Assembly: GCA_963759375.1 (NCBI GenBank)
Contig: CAVWYY010000002.1
Coordinates: forward strand, 124,001-188,000
Length of the DNA stretch: 64,000 nt
Source of the DNA: DASSUW01 sp963759375
GTDB lineage: Bacteria > Actinomycetota > Thermoleophilia > Solirubrobacterales > Solirubrobacteraceae
Reading direction: 5' to 3'
Shown: piece after piece, positions 40,583-49,484 of the stretch
How positions within the stretch are numbered: position 1 is the first letter of the stretch
How the letters are laid out: each line of letters opens with the position of its first letter
Position numbers and translations under genes: made by a program
Notes under the pieces: generated by a model
Databases searched by the model: none
What the model was told of the DNA's origin: nothing
What the model saw: the letters and a program-made list of their open reading frames with translations, nothing else

Positions 40583-42259
40583 ATGCGAGCGGTCGATGCG
40601 GTGATGGAATGCCTTAAGGCCGAGGGCGTCGACGTCGTCTTCGGCTACCCGGGGGGCGCGAACCTCCCGACCTACGACGCCTTCGTGGACGCCGGGATCC
40701 GGCACGTGCTCGTACGGCACGAGGCCGGCGGCGGCCACGCGGCCGAGGGCTACGCGAAGGCCTCGGGCCGCGTCGGCGTGGTGTTCGCCACGTCGGGGCC
40801 GGGCGCTACAAACATCGTCACGCCGCTCACCGACGCGATGATGGACTCCGTCCCGCTCGTCGCGTTCACCGGCCAGGTGCGCACCGACCTGCTCGGGACC
40901 GACGGCTTCCAGGAGGCGGACACGTTCGGCATCACGATGCCGATCGTCAAGCACTCGTTCATGATCCAGCACCCGACGGAGATCCCGCGGGTGGTGCACG
41001 AGGCGTTCCACATCGCCCGCACCGGGCGGCCTGGGCCGGTGCTGATCGACATGCCGGTCGACCTCACTCGCGCGGAGATCGACTACCAGCCCGTCGGCGA
41101 CGTGCGCCTGCCCGGCTACCAGCCCACGACCGAGGGCAACTCGAAGCAGATCCGCCTTGCCGCCAAGGCGCTGGCCAACGCCCGCCGGCCGGTCATCTAC
41201 GCCGGCGGCGGCGTGATCAACGCCGACGCGTCCGAGGAGCTGTACGAGCTCGTCACCAGCGACCGGCTGCCGATCACCTGCACGCTGATGGGCCTCGGCG
41301 CGTTCCCGGCGCCGCACGAGCAGTGGCTCGGCATGCTCGGGATGCACGGCACGCGGGCCGCCAACTACGCGATGGACGAAGCCGACCTGATCGTGGCGGT
41401 CGGCGCGCGGTTCGACGACCGCATCACCGGCAAGCTGTCCGAGTTCGCGCCGCGGGCGAAGTTCGTGCACATCGACATCGATCCGGCGGAGATCTCCAAG
41501 AACGTCCCCGCCCACATCCCGATCGTCGGCGACGCGAAGAACGTGCTCGGCCGCCTGACCAACGAGTACCGCGCGGTGGGGCCCGATTCCTCGCGCCTGG
41601 CCGGCTGGTGGGAGCGGATCGAGCAGTGGCGCCAGCAGCACCCGCTGCGCTACGACCAGTCCGCCGACGGCGAGATCAAGCCGCAATACCTCGTCCAGGC
41701 GCTCTACGAGGCCACGGGCGGTGAGTGCGTCCTGTCGTCAGACGTCGGCCAGCACCAGATGTGGGCCGCGCAGTACTTCCACTTCGCCAAGCCGCGCCGC
41801 TGGATCAACTCCGGCGGGCTCGGGACGATGGGCTTCGGCCTGCCGGCGGCCATCGGCGCCGCGGTCGGCAATCCGGACGTCCCGAGCATCCTGCTGACCG
41901 GCGACGGCTCGTTCCAGATGAACACCCAGGAGCTCGCCACCTGCAAGGTGCACGACATCCCGGTCAAGGCCGTGATCATGAACAACGGCTACCTCGGCAT
42001 GGTCCGGCAGTGGCAGGAGCTGTTCTGGGACAAGCGGTACTCGCACGTCGACATGGGCTCGTGGCCCGACTGGCTCAAGCTGGCCGAGGCCTACGGCGCG
42101 ACCGGCGTGCGGCTCACCGACAAGGCGACGCTGGTGCAGGACCTGCGCGACGCGATCGCCACGCCCGGCCCGGTGGTCGTGGACGTCCGCGTCACCCGCG
42201 AGGAGAACACGTACCCGATGATCGCTCCGGGCGCGGCCGCGAGAGAGATGGTCGGGTGA
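40583..42259 (+). CDS. ilvB: Acetolactate synthase large subunit
   Basis: A 558-residue ThDP enzyme making acetolactate or acetohydroxybutyrate, the first common step to valine, leucine and isoleucine. Catalytic Glu47 is in LVRHEAGGGHAAEGYA, the FAD/quinone-like region in LVAFTGQVRTDLLGTDGFQE, and the ThDP-Mg motif in GDGSFQMNTQELATC and NNGYLGMVRQWQELF. Length and order are normal. The stop shares a base with the ilvN ATG (TGATG). TAGACT ten bases upstream suggests a leaderless or near-leaderless message, so no leader-peptide attenuator fits. Confidence 0.95.
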   Translation: MRAVDAVMECLKAEGVDVVFGYPGGANLPTYDAFVDAGIRHVLVRHEAGGGHAAEGYAKASGRVGVVFATSGPGATNIVTPLTDAMMDSVPLVAFTGQVRTDLLGTDGFQEADTFGITMPIVKHSFMIQHPTEIPRVVHEAFHIARTGRPGPVLIDMPVDLTRAEIDYQPVGDVRLPGYQPTTEGNSKQIRLAAKALANARRPVIYAGGGVINADASEELYELVTSDRLPITCTLMGLGAFPAPHEQWLGMLGMHGTRAANYAMDEADLIVAVGARFDDRITGKLSEFAPRAKFVHIDIDPAEISKNVPAHIPIVGDAKNVLGRLTNEYRAVGPDSSRLAGWWERIEQWRQQHPLRYDQSADGEIKPQYLVQALYEATGGECVLSSDVGQHQMWAAQYFHFAKPRRWINSGGLGTMGFGLPAAIGAAVGNPDVPSILLTGDGSFQMNTQELATCKVHDIPVKAVIMNNGYLGMVRQWQELFWDKRYSHVDMGSWPDWLKLAEAYGATGVRLTDKATLVQDLRDAIATPGPVVVDVRVTREENTYPMIAPGAAAREMVG

Positions 42260-42816
42260 TGGGCGAGCCCGGGACCAAGGAGCCGCTGACCCTCGAGGAG
42301 CTCGAGGCGACGACCGCCGTCCGCACCGGCCGCAAGCACATCCTCTCGATCCTCGTGGAGAACAAGCCGGGCGTGCTGACCCGCATCGCCGGCCTGTTCG
42401 CCCGGCGCGGCTTCAACATCGACACGTTGGCTGTCGGGCCGACCGACGACGAGTCGCTGTCGCGCATCACGCTGACGCTCGACGGGGCGATGCACCCGAT
42501 CGACCAGGTGACCAAGCAGCTGCACAAGCTGGTCAACGTGATCAAGATCCGCGATCTCGAGCCGACCGAGACGGTCGCGCGCGAGCTGGCGCTGTTCAAG
42601 GTCACGGCCGACGGCCCGGCGCGCGGCGAGGTCATGCAGATCGTCGAGATCTTCAGGGGCAAGATCATCGACGTCACGCGCCGCTCGCTGATCATCGAGG
42701 TCACCGGGACCTGGGAGAAGATCGAGGCGTTCGAGCGCATGGTCCGTCCGTTCGGGCTCGTCGAGATGGCGCGCACGGGCGAGATCGCGATCTCTCGCGG
42801 TCGCACCGAGACCTGA
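42259..42816 (+). CDS. ilvN: Acetolactate synthase small (regulatory) subunit
   Basis: A 185-residue IlvN with an N-terminal ACT domain (HILSILVENKPGVLTRIAGL, FARRGFNIDTLAVGPT) after a 25-residue acidic extension, and the C-terminal domain FKVTADGPARGEVMQIVEIF then RSLIIEVTGTWEKIEAFERM. It confers valine feedback inhibition on IlvB. ilvC, usually next, is 18 kb away at 60821. Confidence 0.95.
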   Translation: MGEPGTKEPLTLEELEATTAVRTGRKHILSILVENKPGVLTRIAGLFARRGFNIDTLAVGPTDDESLSRITLTLDGAMHPIDQVTKQLHKLVNVIKIRDLEPTETVARELALFKVTADGPARGEVMQIVEIFRGKIIDVTRRSLIIEVTGTWEKIEAFERMVRPFGLVEMARTGEIAISRGRTET

Positions 42817-43574
42817 TGCTGGCGGTGGCCGCGGCGGCGCTGCTCGCGCTCGGCGGCGGGACGGCGCCCACCGGCGTGCACGCGTACCGCGGCCAGCTGA
42901 CGATCGTGAGCCTGCACCCGGCGTCCGGCACGGTCCTCGTGCGGGCGCTCGTCCAGGCCCGCTGCGGGGCGGGGCAGATCAAGCGCCGTGTCGCGCTCGC
43001 GTCCGACGGCACCTTCTCGATCGACACCACCGAGCGCGACCGCGCGCCGGAGTACCCGGGCGTGCGGCGGATCGCCGACGTGCGGATCACCGGGCGGGTC
43101 GTCGGCCCGCTCGCCGCCGGCGCCGCCTCCACGCGCGTGCGGCTCGAGCGCCGCGGGCGCCGGGTCGGCCACTGCCGGACGGGCACGCGCGCCTGGCAGG
43201 CGCGCGCCGCCACCGCGCAGGGCGCCGCGGGCGTTCCGCGCCCCGGCCGCGGGTACTTCGGCCTGACCGGGCAGGCGCCGCGCCCGCACGCGTTCATGCT
43301 CCACGTCGACGCGGCCGCCCGGCGCGTGCAGGCCGCGGTGTTCGACTACGCGCTCGAGTGCGGCGGCCGGCGGCTCGAGCTGAGCAACGTCACGCCCGGC
43401 GCGCGCATCGCCCCCGGAGGGACCTTCAGCCTCCGCGAGCGCTTCGCCATCGGCCGCGCCCGCTACCGGGTGAAGGTCGACGGTCGCTTCACGCCTGCCG
43501 GTGTGCATGGCACTCTGTCGGTCGTGCGCGGCGACTGCCGGATGGGCCGGGTCACCTTCGCGGGGGCGTTGTGA
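42816..43574 (+). CDS. Secreted protein of unknown function
   Basis: A 252-residue protein with a short signal (LAVAAAALLALGGGTAPTGV), then an all-beta pattern with many Arg and four Cys in the mature part (ARCGAGQIKRRVALASDG, GHCRTGT, ALECGGRR, RGDCRMGRVTFAGAL), possibly two disulfides. Similar small beta domains occur in uncharacterised actinobacterial secreted proteins; no function is proposed. Its ATG shares a base with the ilvN stop, and menF begins in its own stop. Confidence 0.65.
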   Translation: MLAVAAAALLALGGGTAPTGVHAYRGQLTIVSLHPASGTVLVRALVQARCGAGQIKRRVALASDGTFSIDTTERDRAPEYPGVRRIADVRITGRVVGPLAAGAASTRVRLERRGRRVGHCRTGTRAWQARAATAQGAAGVPRPGRGYFGLTGQAPRPHAFMLHVDAAARRVQAAVFDYALECGGRRLELSNVTPGARIAPGGTFSLRERFAIGRARYRVKVDGRFTPAGVHGTLSVVRGDCRMGRVTFAGAL

Positions 43575-44986
43575 GCACGCTGCTCCTGACGCCCGCGATC
43601 GCGTCGCTGCGTACGCGCTGCGAGCGCGCCGTCCGCCGCGCCCGGCGCACCGGGCGCGAGACGCTGCTGGCGGTCACCGTGCCGGTCGCCCCGACCGTGG
43701 ATCCGAGCGCCGTCGCGTTCGCGTCGCGCCGCGCGGGCGAGCCGTGGTTCTGCTTCGAGCAGCCCGACCGCTCGGGCGCCGCGCTGGCCGCGCTGGGCAG
43801 CGTGCGCCACATCACCGGCTCAGGGCCAGAGCGGTTCGCCGCGGCGGCCGCGGAGTGGCGCGCCCTCGCCGGGTCGGCCGTGGCCGACGCGCCGGACGGG
43901 CCGCCGGGCGCCGGCCTCGTGGCCGTCGGCGGCTTCGCGTTCGCCGACGACGGCGGAGCCGCGCCGCACTGGGCCGGCTACGCGGCCGCCGACCTCGTCG
44001 TCCCGGAGGTCGCGATCGCCCGCCGCGGCGCCGACGTGCGGCTCACCCTGACCGCGGTCGCAGCGCCCGATGACGTGCCCGACGAGCTGGCAGCGCGGCT
44101 CGAGCAGCGCGCCCGCGAGCTGCGCGACCCGCCGCTGCCGTTGCTCGACCCGGCGCCCGCCGGGCGCTTCCACATCGCGTCGATCGCCCCACCCGAGCAC
44201 TTCGAGGCGGCCGTCGCCCGCGCCGTTGAGCGGATCCGGGCCGGCGACTTCAACAAGATCGTGCTCGCCCGCGAGGTCGCCGTGCACGCGCCGGCCGACC
44301 ACGACGCCGCCGCGGTGTTCGGCGTCCTGCGTGCCGCGTTCGAGTCGTGCTACGTCTTCTGCGCCGGCCGCGGCGACGCCGCGTTCATCGCCGCCTCGCC
44401 GGAGCTGCTCGTGCGGCGCGAGGGGCTGCGCGCGTCCACCGTCGCGCTGGCCGGGTCGACCCGGCGGTCGGCCGATCCCGCCGTCGACGACCACCTGGGC
44501 GAGCAGCTCATGCAGTCCGACAAGGACCGCGAGGAGCAGGAGATCGTCAGCCGGCGGATCGCCCGCGCGCTGCGCCCGCACGCGGTCTGGGTGGCGGCGC
44601 CGGACGAGCCGGCGGTCGTCAAGGTCGCGAACATCCAGCACCTGGCGACGCCGATCCGCGCCCAGCTCGCGCATCCGCGCAGTGCGATCGAGCTGGCCGG
44701 CCTGCTGCACCCGACGCCGGCGGTGGGCGGCGAGCCGCACGCGGCGGCCGCGCCGCGGATCCCCGCGTTCGAGGGCCTCGACCGCGGCTGGTACGCCGGC
44801 CCGGTCGGCTGGACCGACGCCAACGAGGACGGCGAGTTCTGCGTGGCGCTGCGCTGCGCGCTGCTGCGCGGCCGCGAGGCGCGGCTCTACGCGGGCGTCG
44901 GCGTCGTGCGCGACTCCGACCCGGCGGCCGAGCTGGCCGAGACCGAGGTCAAGCTCGGCGCGCTGCTGCCGGTGCTCAGCGGCTGA
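43571..44986 (+). CDS. menF: Isochorismate synthase
   Basis: A 471-residue chorismate-utilising enzyme forming isochorismate, the entry to menaquinone. The catalytic domain has IRAGDFNKIVLAREVAV, ALAGSTRRSADPAVDDHLGE, SDKDREEQEIVSRRI and GWTDANEDGEFCVALRCALL, with the C-terminal GVGVVRDSDPAAELAETEVK. The first 170 residues are poorly conserved, as usual. Salicylate-type synthases look similar, but the other men genes nearby support MenF. GTG 43571 overlaps the previous stop (GTGA). The end overlaps a convergent PRC-barrel gene by 11 bases. Confidence 0.9.
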   Translation: MSTLLLTPAIASLRTRCERAVRRARRTGRETLLAVTVPVAPTVDPSAVAFASRRAGEPWFCFEQPDRSGAALAALGSVRHITGSGPERFAAAAAEWRALAGSAVADAPDGPPGAGLVAVGGFAFADDGGAAPHWAGYAAADLVVPEVAIARRGADVRLTLTAVAAPDDVPDELAARLEQRARELRDPPLPLLDPAPAGRFHIASIAPPEHFEAAVARAVERIRAGDFNKIVLAREVAVHAPADHDAAAVFGVLRAAFESCYVFCAGRGDAAFIAASPELLVRREGLRASTVALAGSTRRSADPAVDDHLGEQLMQSDKDREEQEIVSRRIARALRPHAVWVAAPDEPAVVKVANIQHLATPIRAQLAHPRSAIELAGLLHPTPAVGGEPHAAAAPRIPAFEGLDRGWYAGPVGWTDANEDGEFCVALRCALLRGREARLYAGVGVVRDSDPAAELAETEVKLGALLPVLSG

Positions 44987-45305
44987 GCCGCCGCTTCCAG
45001 CGCTGCCCCATTCGCTTGGCGCGGGTCTCGAGCGAGCCGCGCTTGCCCCGGTGCACCGGCAGGTCGCCGACCTCGGCCGCGGTGATCGTCAGCGTCACGC
45101 GCCGCTCGGTGATGCGCGCCACCTCCGGCGCGTCGACGAACACGCGGCCCTCTCTCGTGCTGACCACGATGCCGTCGAAGATGTGCTCACGCGCGTTGTC
45201 CTGCACGCGGTGCACGGTGCCGACCTGGGTGCCGTCCGCCGTGAACACGGGCACGCCGCGCGGCAGCGCCTTGTAGCCGATCTGGTGCCCGTCGTCGTCG
45301 CTCAC
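44976..45305 (-). CDS. PRC-barrel domain protein
   Basis: A 109-residue paralogue-like partner of the protein at 9465: GVPVFTADGTQVGTVHRVQD, IFDGIVVSTREGRVFVDAPE and RITERRVTLTI, with a basic C-terminus (RAKRMGQRWKRRLSR) instead of an acidic one. It shares four bases with the upstream exporter gene (ATGA), so it is co-translated with it. Role unknown. Confidence 0.75.
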   Translation of the reverse strand: MSDDDGHQIGYKALPRGVPVFTADGTQVGTVHRVQDNAREHIFDGIVVSTREGRVFVDAPEVARITERRVTLTITAAEVGDLPVHRGKRGSLETRAKRMGQRWKRRLSR

Positions 45306-46915
45306 GCCGCTTCAAGGGTAGGCGGCGGCGCGCGGTCGCTGCCCGGTTGACGCGTCGGGACGCCGCCGGACATCAGCAGCGCCAGCACGGCCACGAGCGC
45401 GATCACGGCGAGCGCCACCCGCAGACCCCGCAGCCGCGCGGTGGCGTTGTCGTCCACGATCGCCGCGGCGGTGGCTCCGGTGACGCCCGCGTCCTCCAGC
45501 GCCGACTCCGCATCGGCGTCCGAGAGGAACGGGACGCCGCTCGAGAGCTCCACCGTCGACTGCTGCTTGACCTGGTCCGGCACGTCCGGGTTGGCCTGGA
45601 TGCCGGCCAGCAGCGTGGCCGTGAGGCTCGCGATCAGCACCGAGCCCGCCAGCGCCGTGCCAAGCGATGCCCCGATGTTCGTCGCGGTGTTCTGGAGGCC
45701 GCCGACCTCGGGGCTGAGCTCGTCCGGCACCGACGAGACGGTCACGGCGCCGAGCTGGGAGGCGAGCGCCCCGATGCCGAGGCCGAGCAGGAGCAGCGGC
45801 AGGGTGACGATCTCGGCCGAGGCATCCTCGTTGATCGCGGCGAGCAGCACGACCGTGCCCGCGAGCATCGCCAGGAGCGCGAACCGGACGACGCGCCGCG
45901 GGTTCGCCTGCGGGCGGAAGCGCGGGATGCCGACCGCAGCGATGAGCAGCGTGATCGAGAGCGGCAGCAGTCGCACGCCGGTGTCGATCGCCGACAGCCC
46001 CAGCGAGACCGACAGGAACAGCGGGACGATGAAGAACACCCCGGCCTGCACGAAGTACTGGAAGAAGAACATGCGCAGACCGGCCCGCAGCTGGCCGTTG
46101 TCCAGCATCGTCGGGCGGACCAGCGGCTCTGCGTCGCGCCGCTCCAGGCGCGCTTCCCACTGGAAGAACAGCCAGAGGACGAACAGCCCGGCGAGGATGA
46201 GCCACAGCACCGCCGAGATGCCGAACAGGTCAGGGGCGTCCGGCTTCGGCGTCACCCATCCCCAGACGCTGGAGCGCAGCACGCCGAACACAGCGAGGCC
46301 GAGGCCCGACGCCGACAGCACCGCGCCGACGACGTCGATCCGGGGCCGTTCGCCGGGAGGCTCGTCCGCGATGCGACGCGTGAGCACCAGGATCCCGATG
46401 ACGATCAGCACCTCGCCGGCGAACACGAGGCGCCAGCTCAGGTAGGTCGTGAACAGGCCGCCGATGAGCGGGCCGACGGCGACCGCGATCGCGCCCGCCG
46501 CCATCACCAGACCGTAGGCGCGCGGTCGCTCCGCGGCCGGGAAGTTCGCCGCGACGAGCGCGACGATCGCCGGGAGGATCATCGCCGCGCCGACGCCCTC
46601 CAGGAAGGACCAGCCGAACAGCAGCACCGGCAGCGACGGTGCGATCGCCGTGGTGAACGAGCCCGCGCCGTAGACCACGCAGCCGATCGCGAAGATGCGC
46701 TTGCGCCCCACGAGCGCGCCGAGCTTGCCGCCGGTGATCATCAGCGCGGCCATGACCAGCGTGTACAGCGTGATGGCGGTCTGGATCCCGGTGACGTCGG
46801 TGCCCACGTCCTCGGCGACCGTCGCGATCGCGACGTTCATCACCGAGGTGTCGAGCGTCATCAAGAACTGGCCGGCGGCGAGCGTGATCAGTACCGACGT
46901 CGCCCCCTTGTTCAC
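45302..46915 (-). CDS. MFS transporter, DHA2 (EmrB/QacA) family, 14 helices
   Basis: A 537-residue drug:H+ antiporter-like protein. The N-terminal FLMTLDTSVMNVAIATVAED is the family's helix 1 with the conserved acidic residue; motif A is GGKLGALVGRKRIFAIG, and motif C lies in GPLIGGLFTTYLSWRLVFA. A long loop of about 60 residues occurs before the last helix. The substrate is unknown. It starts at GTG 46915, 13 bases after the egtD stop, and may be co-transcribed with egtBD. Confidence 0.88.
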   Translation of the reverse strand: MNKGATSVLITLAAGQFLMTLDTSVMNVAIATVAEDVGTDVTGIQTAITLYTLVMAALMITGGKLGALVGRKRIFAIGCVVYGAGSFTTAIAPSLPVLLFGWSFLEGVGAAMILPAIVALVAANFPAAERPRAYGLVMAAGAIAVAVGPLIGGLFTTYLSWRLVFAGEVLIVIGILVLTRRIADEPPGERPRIDVVGAVLSASGLGLAVFGVLRSSVWGWVTPKPDAPDLFGISAVLWLILAGLFVLWLFFQWEARLERRDAEPLVRPTMLDNGQLRAGLRMFFFQYFVQAGVFFIVPLFLSVSLGLSAIDTGVRLLPLSITLLIAAVGIPRFRPQANPRRVVRFALLAMLAGTVVLLAAINEDASAEIVTLPLLLLGLGIGALASQLGAVTVSSVPDELSPEVGGLQNTATNIGASLGTALAGSVLIASLTATLLAGIQANPDVPDQVKQQSTVELSSGVPFLSDADAESALEDAGVTGATAAAIVDDNATARLRGLRVALAVIALVAVLALLMSGGVPTRQPGSDRAPPPTLEAA

Positions 46916-46928
46916 GGCGCGTAGGCTG

Positions 46929-47924
46929 TCAGATCGATCGGCGTGCGGCGAGCGACAGCGCGAACAGCCCTTCGTCGTCGGTGAACCACTCGGCGAGCTC
47001 GAGCCCGGACGCGGCGAAATCCGCGCTCACGCGGTCGCGGGTGAACTTCGCGGAGATCTCCGTGCGCAGCTCCTCGCCGCGCGCGAAGTCGATCTCGAGG
47101 TCGAGCGCGTCGATCCGCACGTGGCAGGCGCGGCGGGCGCGCAGGCGCATCTCGATCCACTCGCGCTCGGTGTCGAAGAACGCCACGTGCTCGAAGTGCT
47201 CGGTCGGGAAGTCGGCGTCGAGCTCGCGGTTGAGCACGTGCAGGACGTTGCGGTTGAACTCGGCGGTCACGCCCTCGGCGTCGTCGTACGCCGCCTCCAG
47301 CACGTCGATGTCCTTCACCAGGTCGGTCCCGAGCAGCAGGTAGTCGCCGGGCGAGAGCAGGCGGGCCAGCGTGCGCAGGAAGCGGCGGCGGGCGCCCGGC
47401 GGGAAGTTGCCGATCGTGCCGCCCAGGAACGCCACCACGCGCGGCCGGCCGCGCTCGGGCGGCGGGATCTCAGGCAGGTGGCGCTCGAAGTCGCCGACGA
47501 TGCCGTGGACCGCCAGGGACGGGTACTCCCCGGCCAGCGCGGCGGCGCAGTCGCGCACCGTCTGCTCCGCCACATCGAACGGCACGTAGCGCTCGAGCGT
47601 CCCGGCGCGCTCCATCGCCGACAGCAGGACGCGCGTCTTGGCGGCCGTGCCGGAGCCGAGCTCGACGAGCTCGGCCATGCCGGTGCGGCGCACGATCAGG
47701 TCGGCGTAGCGGTCGAGGATCGCGCGCTCGGTGCGCGTCGGGTAGTACTCGGGCAGGTCGCAGATGCGGTCGAACAGCTCGGAGCCGCGGGCGTCGTAGA
47801 GGTGCTTGGGCGGCAGCTCCTTGAACGGCCGGGTGAGGCCGTCGAGCACGTCGTCGGGCAGCGAGCGCGGCGCGTCGGAGCCCACGTGGACGTCGATCTG
47901 CAGGTCGGTGCTCAGGCGTCCCAT
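46929..47924 (-). CDS. egtD: L-histidine N(alpha)-methyltransferase
   Basis: A 331-residue methyltransferase converting histidine to hercynine, the first step of ergothioneine synthesis. N-terminal LTRPFKELPPKHLYDARGSE, FDRICDLPEYYPTRTERAIL, SAM site VELGSGTAAKTRVLLSAM and FLGGTIGNFPPGARRRFLRT are diagnostic. ATG 47924 overlaps the egtB end by 13 bases. Length is typical. Confidence 0.93.
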   Translation of the reverse strand: MGRLSTDLQIDVHVGSDAPRSLPDDVLDGLTRPFKELPPKHLYDARGSELFDRICDLPEYYPTRTERAILDRYADLIVRRTGMAELVELGSGTAAKTRVLLSAMERAGTLERYVPFDVAEQTVRDCAAALAGEYPSLAVHGIVGDFERHLPEIPPPERGRPRVVAFLGGTIGNFPPGARRRFLRTLARLLSPGDYLLLGTDLVKDIDVLEAAYDDAEGVTAEFNRNVLHVLNRELDADFPTEHFEHVAFFDTEREWIEMRLRARRACHVRIDALDLEIDFARGEELRTEISAKFTRDRVSADFAASGLELAEWFTDDEGLFALSLAARRSI

Positions 47925-49168
47925 GCCAGCCTCACTCCCGAGAAGATCTGGCGCCGCTGCGGAAGGTCCCAGTTGCGGAACGTGGGGGTCGCCACGCGGG
48001 CTCGCGTGGCCCATGAGCCCCCGCGCAGCACCTTGTAGTCGCTGCCGAAGAAGACCTCGGAGTACTCGCGGTACGGGTGCGGCTCGAAGCCGTCGTAGCC
48101 GCGGAAGTCGCTCGCCGTCCACTCCCAGACGTCGCCGAGCATGCCGAGCGCGCCGTACGGCGAGGCTCCGGCCGGATAGGCGCCTGCGGGCGCCGGGCCG
48201 AGCAGGCCGTGGTCGAGGTTCGCGTGGTGCGCCTCCGGCGCCTCGTCGCCCCACGGATAGGGGCGGGCCGAATCCGACTCCTGGTCCCAGGTCGCCGCCT
48301 TCTCCCACTCCGCTTCTGTGGGGAGCCGCGCCCCGTGTGCTCGGGCGAGGGCGTCGGCCTCGAACCAGGAGACGTGCACCACGGGCTCGTCCGGGTCGAT
48401 CGGCTGCCAGCCGTCCATCGTCCAGCGGCGCCAGTCGCCCGTGGGCCCGCGGGCCCAGCCCTCGGGGTGGGTGATGTCGTACTCCTCCTTCCACGCCCAC
48501 GCCTCGCGACTCCACCACGGGCGGCGCTTGTAGCCGCCACCCTCGACGAAGGTCAGGAACGTCGCGTTGGTGATCGGCGTGCGGCCGATGCGGAACGCCG
48601 GCACCTCGGCGCGGTGGCGCGGGCGCTCGTTGTCGTAGGAGAACCCGTCGCCGGATGCGCCGATCTCGCACGCTCCGGCCGGCACCAGCACGCTCTCGAG
48701 GCCGCTGTGCCGGCCCGGCGCCTGCGGGCGCTCGGCGCGGGGCACGGCCGGCGGCGGGGTGAGGCGCGCCAGCTCGATCGTCTGCAGCATCGTCTCGCCG
48801 TGCTGGTGCTCGTGGCGCAGCACGAGCTCGTGGATGAAGCCGTCGCCGTCCGGCACGCGGCGCCGCACATCCTCCAGGTACTCCATCGCCTGGGCGCGGT
48901 CCAGCAGCGGCAGATCGCCGCGCACCGCACGCGGCGTCTCGAAGGCGTCGTACATCGCGGAGAGCTCCGGATGCGACAGCGGCCGGCCCCCCTCGCGGTG
49001 GACGAGCCACAGCTCCTCATACGCCCCGATGTGGGCGAGATCCCACACCAGCGGGCTCATGATCTCGATGTGCTGGCTCTCGACGTCAGCGTCCGAGAGC
49101 GCCTCTACGAGCGCCAGAGTCCGGGCCCGCCCCTCGGCCAGGGCGTCCGTGAGGGGCGGGGAGGCCAT
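47912..49168 (-). CDS. egtB: Ergothioneine biosynthesis sulfoxide synthase
   Basis: A 418-residue non-haem iron enzyme: an N-terminal DinB-like domain with the iron motif HEHQHGETMLQTIEL (plus an earlier His in PLVWDLAHIGAYEELWL) and a C-terminal formylglycine-generating-like domain (VHVSWFEADALARAHGARLP, EAEWEKAATWDQESDSARPY, VLRGGSWATRARVATPTFRN). It joins hercynine to a thiol. egtA, egtC and egtE are not adjacent, so the thiol donor (cysteine or gamma-glutamylcysteine) is open. TACCCT lies eight bases before the ATG. Confidence 0.92.
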   Translation of the reverse strand: MASPPLTDALAEGRARTLALVEALSDADVESQHIEIMSPLVWDLAHIGAYEELWLVHREGGRPLSHPELSAMYDAFETPRAVRGDLPLLDRAQAMEYLEDVRRRVPDGDGFIHELVLRHEHQHGETMLQTIELARLTPPPAVPRAERPQAPGRHSGLESVLVPAGACEIGASGDGFSYDNERPRHRAEVPAFRIGRTPITNATFLTFVEGGGYKRRPWWSREAWAWKEEYDITHPEGWARGPTGDWRRWTMDGWQPIDPDEPVVHVSWFEADALARAHGARLPTEAEWEKAATWDQESDSARPYPWGDEAPEAHHANLDHGLLGPAPAGAYPAGASPYGALGMLGDVWEWTASDFRGYDGFEPHPYREYSEVFFGSDYKVLRGGSWATRARVATPTFRNWDLPQRRQIFSGVRLAWDA

Positions 49169-49176
49169 CCCTTTCG

Positions 49177-49182
49177 AGGGTA
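49177..49182 (-). promoter_or_regulatory. Leaderless -10 element (TACCCT) of egtB
   Basis: On the minus strand TACCCT ends eight bases before the egtB ATG at 49168; no ribosome-binding sequence could fit on the message. Confidence 0.4.
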
Positions 49183-49204
49183 CAGATCGAGGTCCGCGGG
49201 CTTG

Positions 49205-49474
49205 TTACCCGGCCGGACGGCGCACCTTGCGCCACACCTCGACGACCTCGCGGACCGACGCGGTGCGCCAGGAGATCCGCGAGTCGAGCGGCCGCACGGC
49301 CAGCTCGAAGCGGCCGGACTCGAGCTGCTCCAGCTCAGTCACGAGCGCGTGGAAGCGCCGGCCCTTCTTGTCGATCAGCACGATGTCGCCTGCCCCGATG
49401 CCCTTGGAGGTCGACCGCCGCACGGCGGGCGGGTCGCTCTCGGGCTGGACGTCGATCAGCGTGCCCTGGTCCAC
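49205..49474 (-). CDS. Hypothetical protein of 89 residues
   Basis: A small soluble protein; GIGAGDIVLIDKKGRRFHAL looks like the start of a small beta barrel, and the end is VREVVEVWRKVRRPAG. It recalls the N-terminal region of tRNA (adenine-58) methyltransferases (GDxVxLxDxKGRxH) without the catalytic part. GTG 49474 is supported by TAGCGT seven bases upstream on the same strand. Function unknown. Confidence 0.6.
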   Translation of the reverse strand: MDQGTLIDVQPESDPPAVRRSTSKGIGAGDIVLIDKKGRRFHALVTELEQLESGRFELAVRPLDSRISWRTASVREVVEVWRKVRRPAG

Positions 49475-49484
49475 GTCCCGGACG

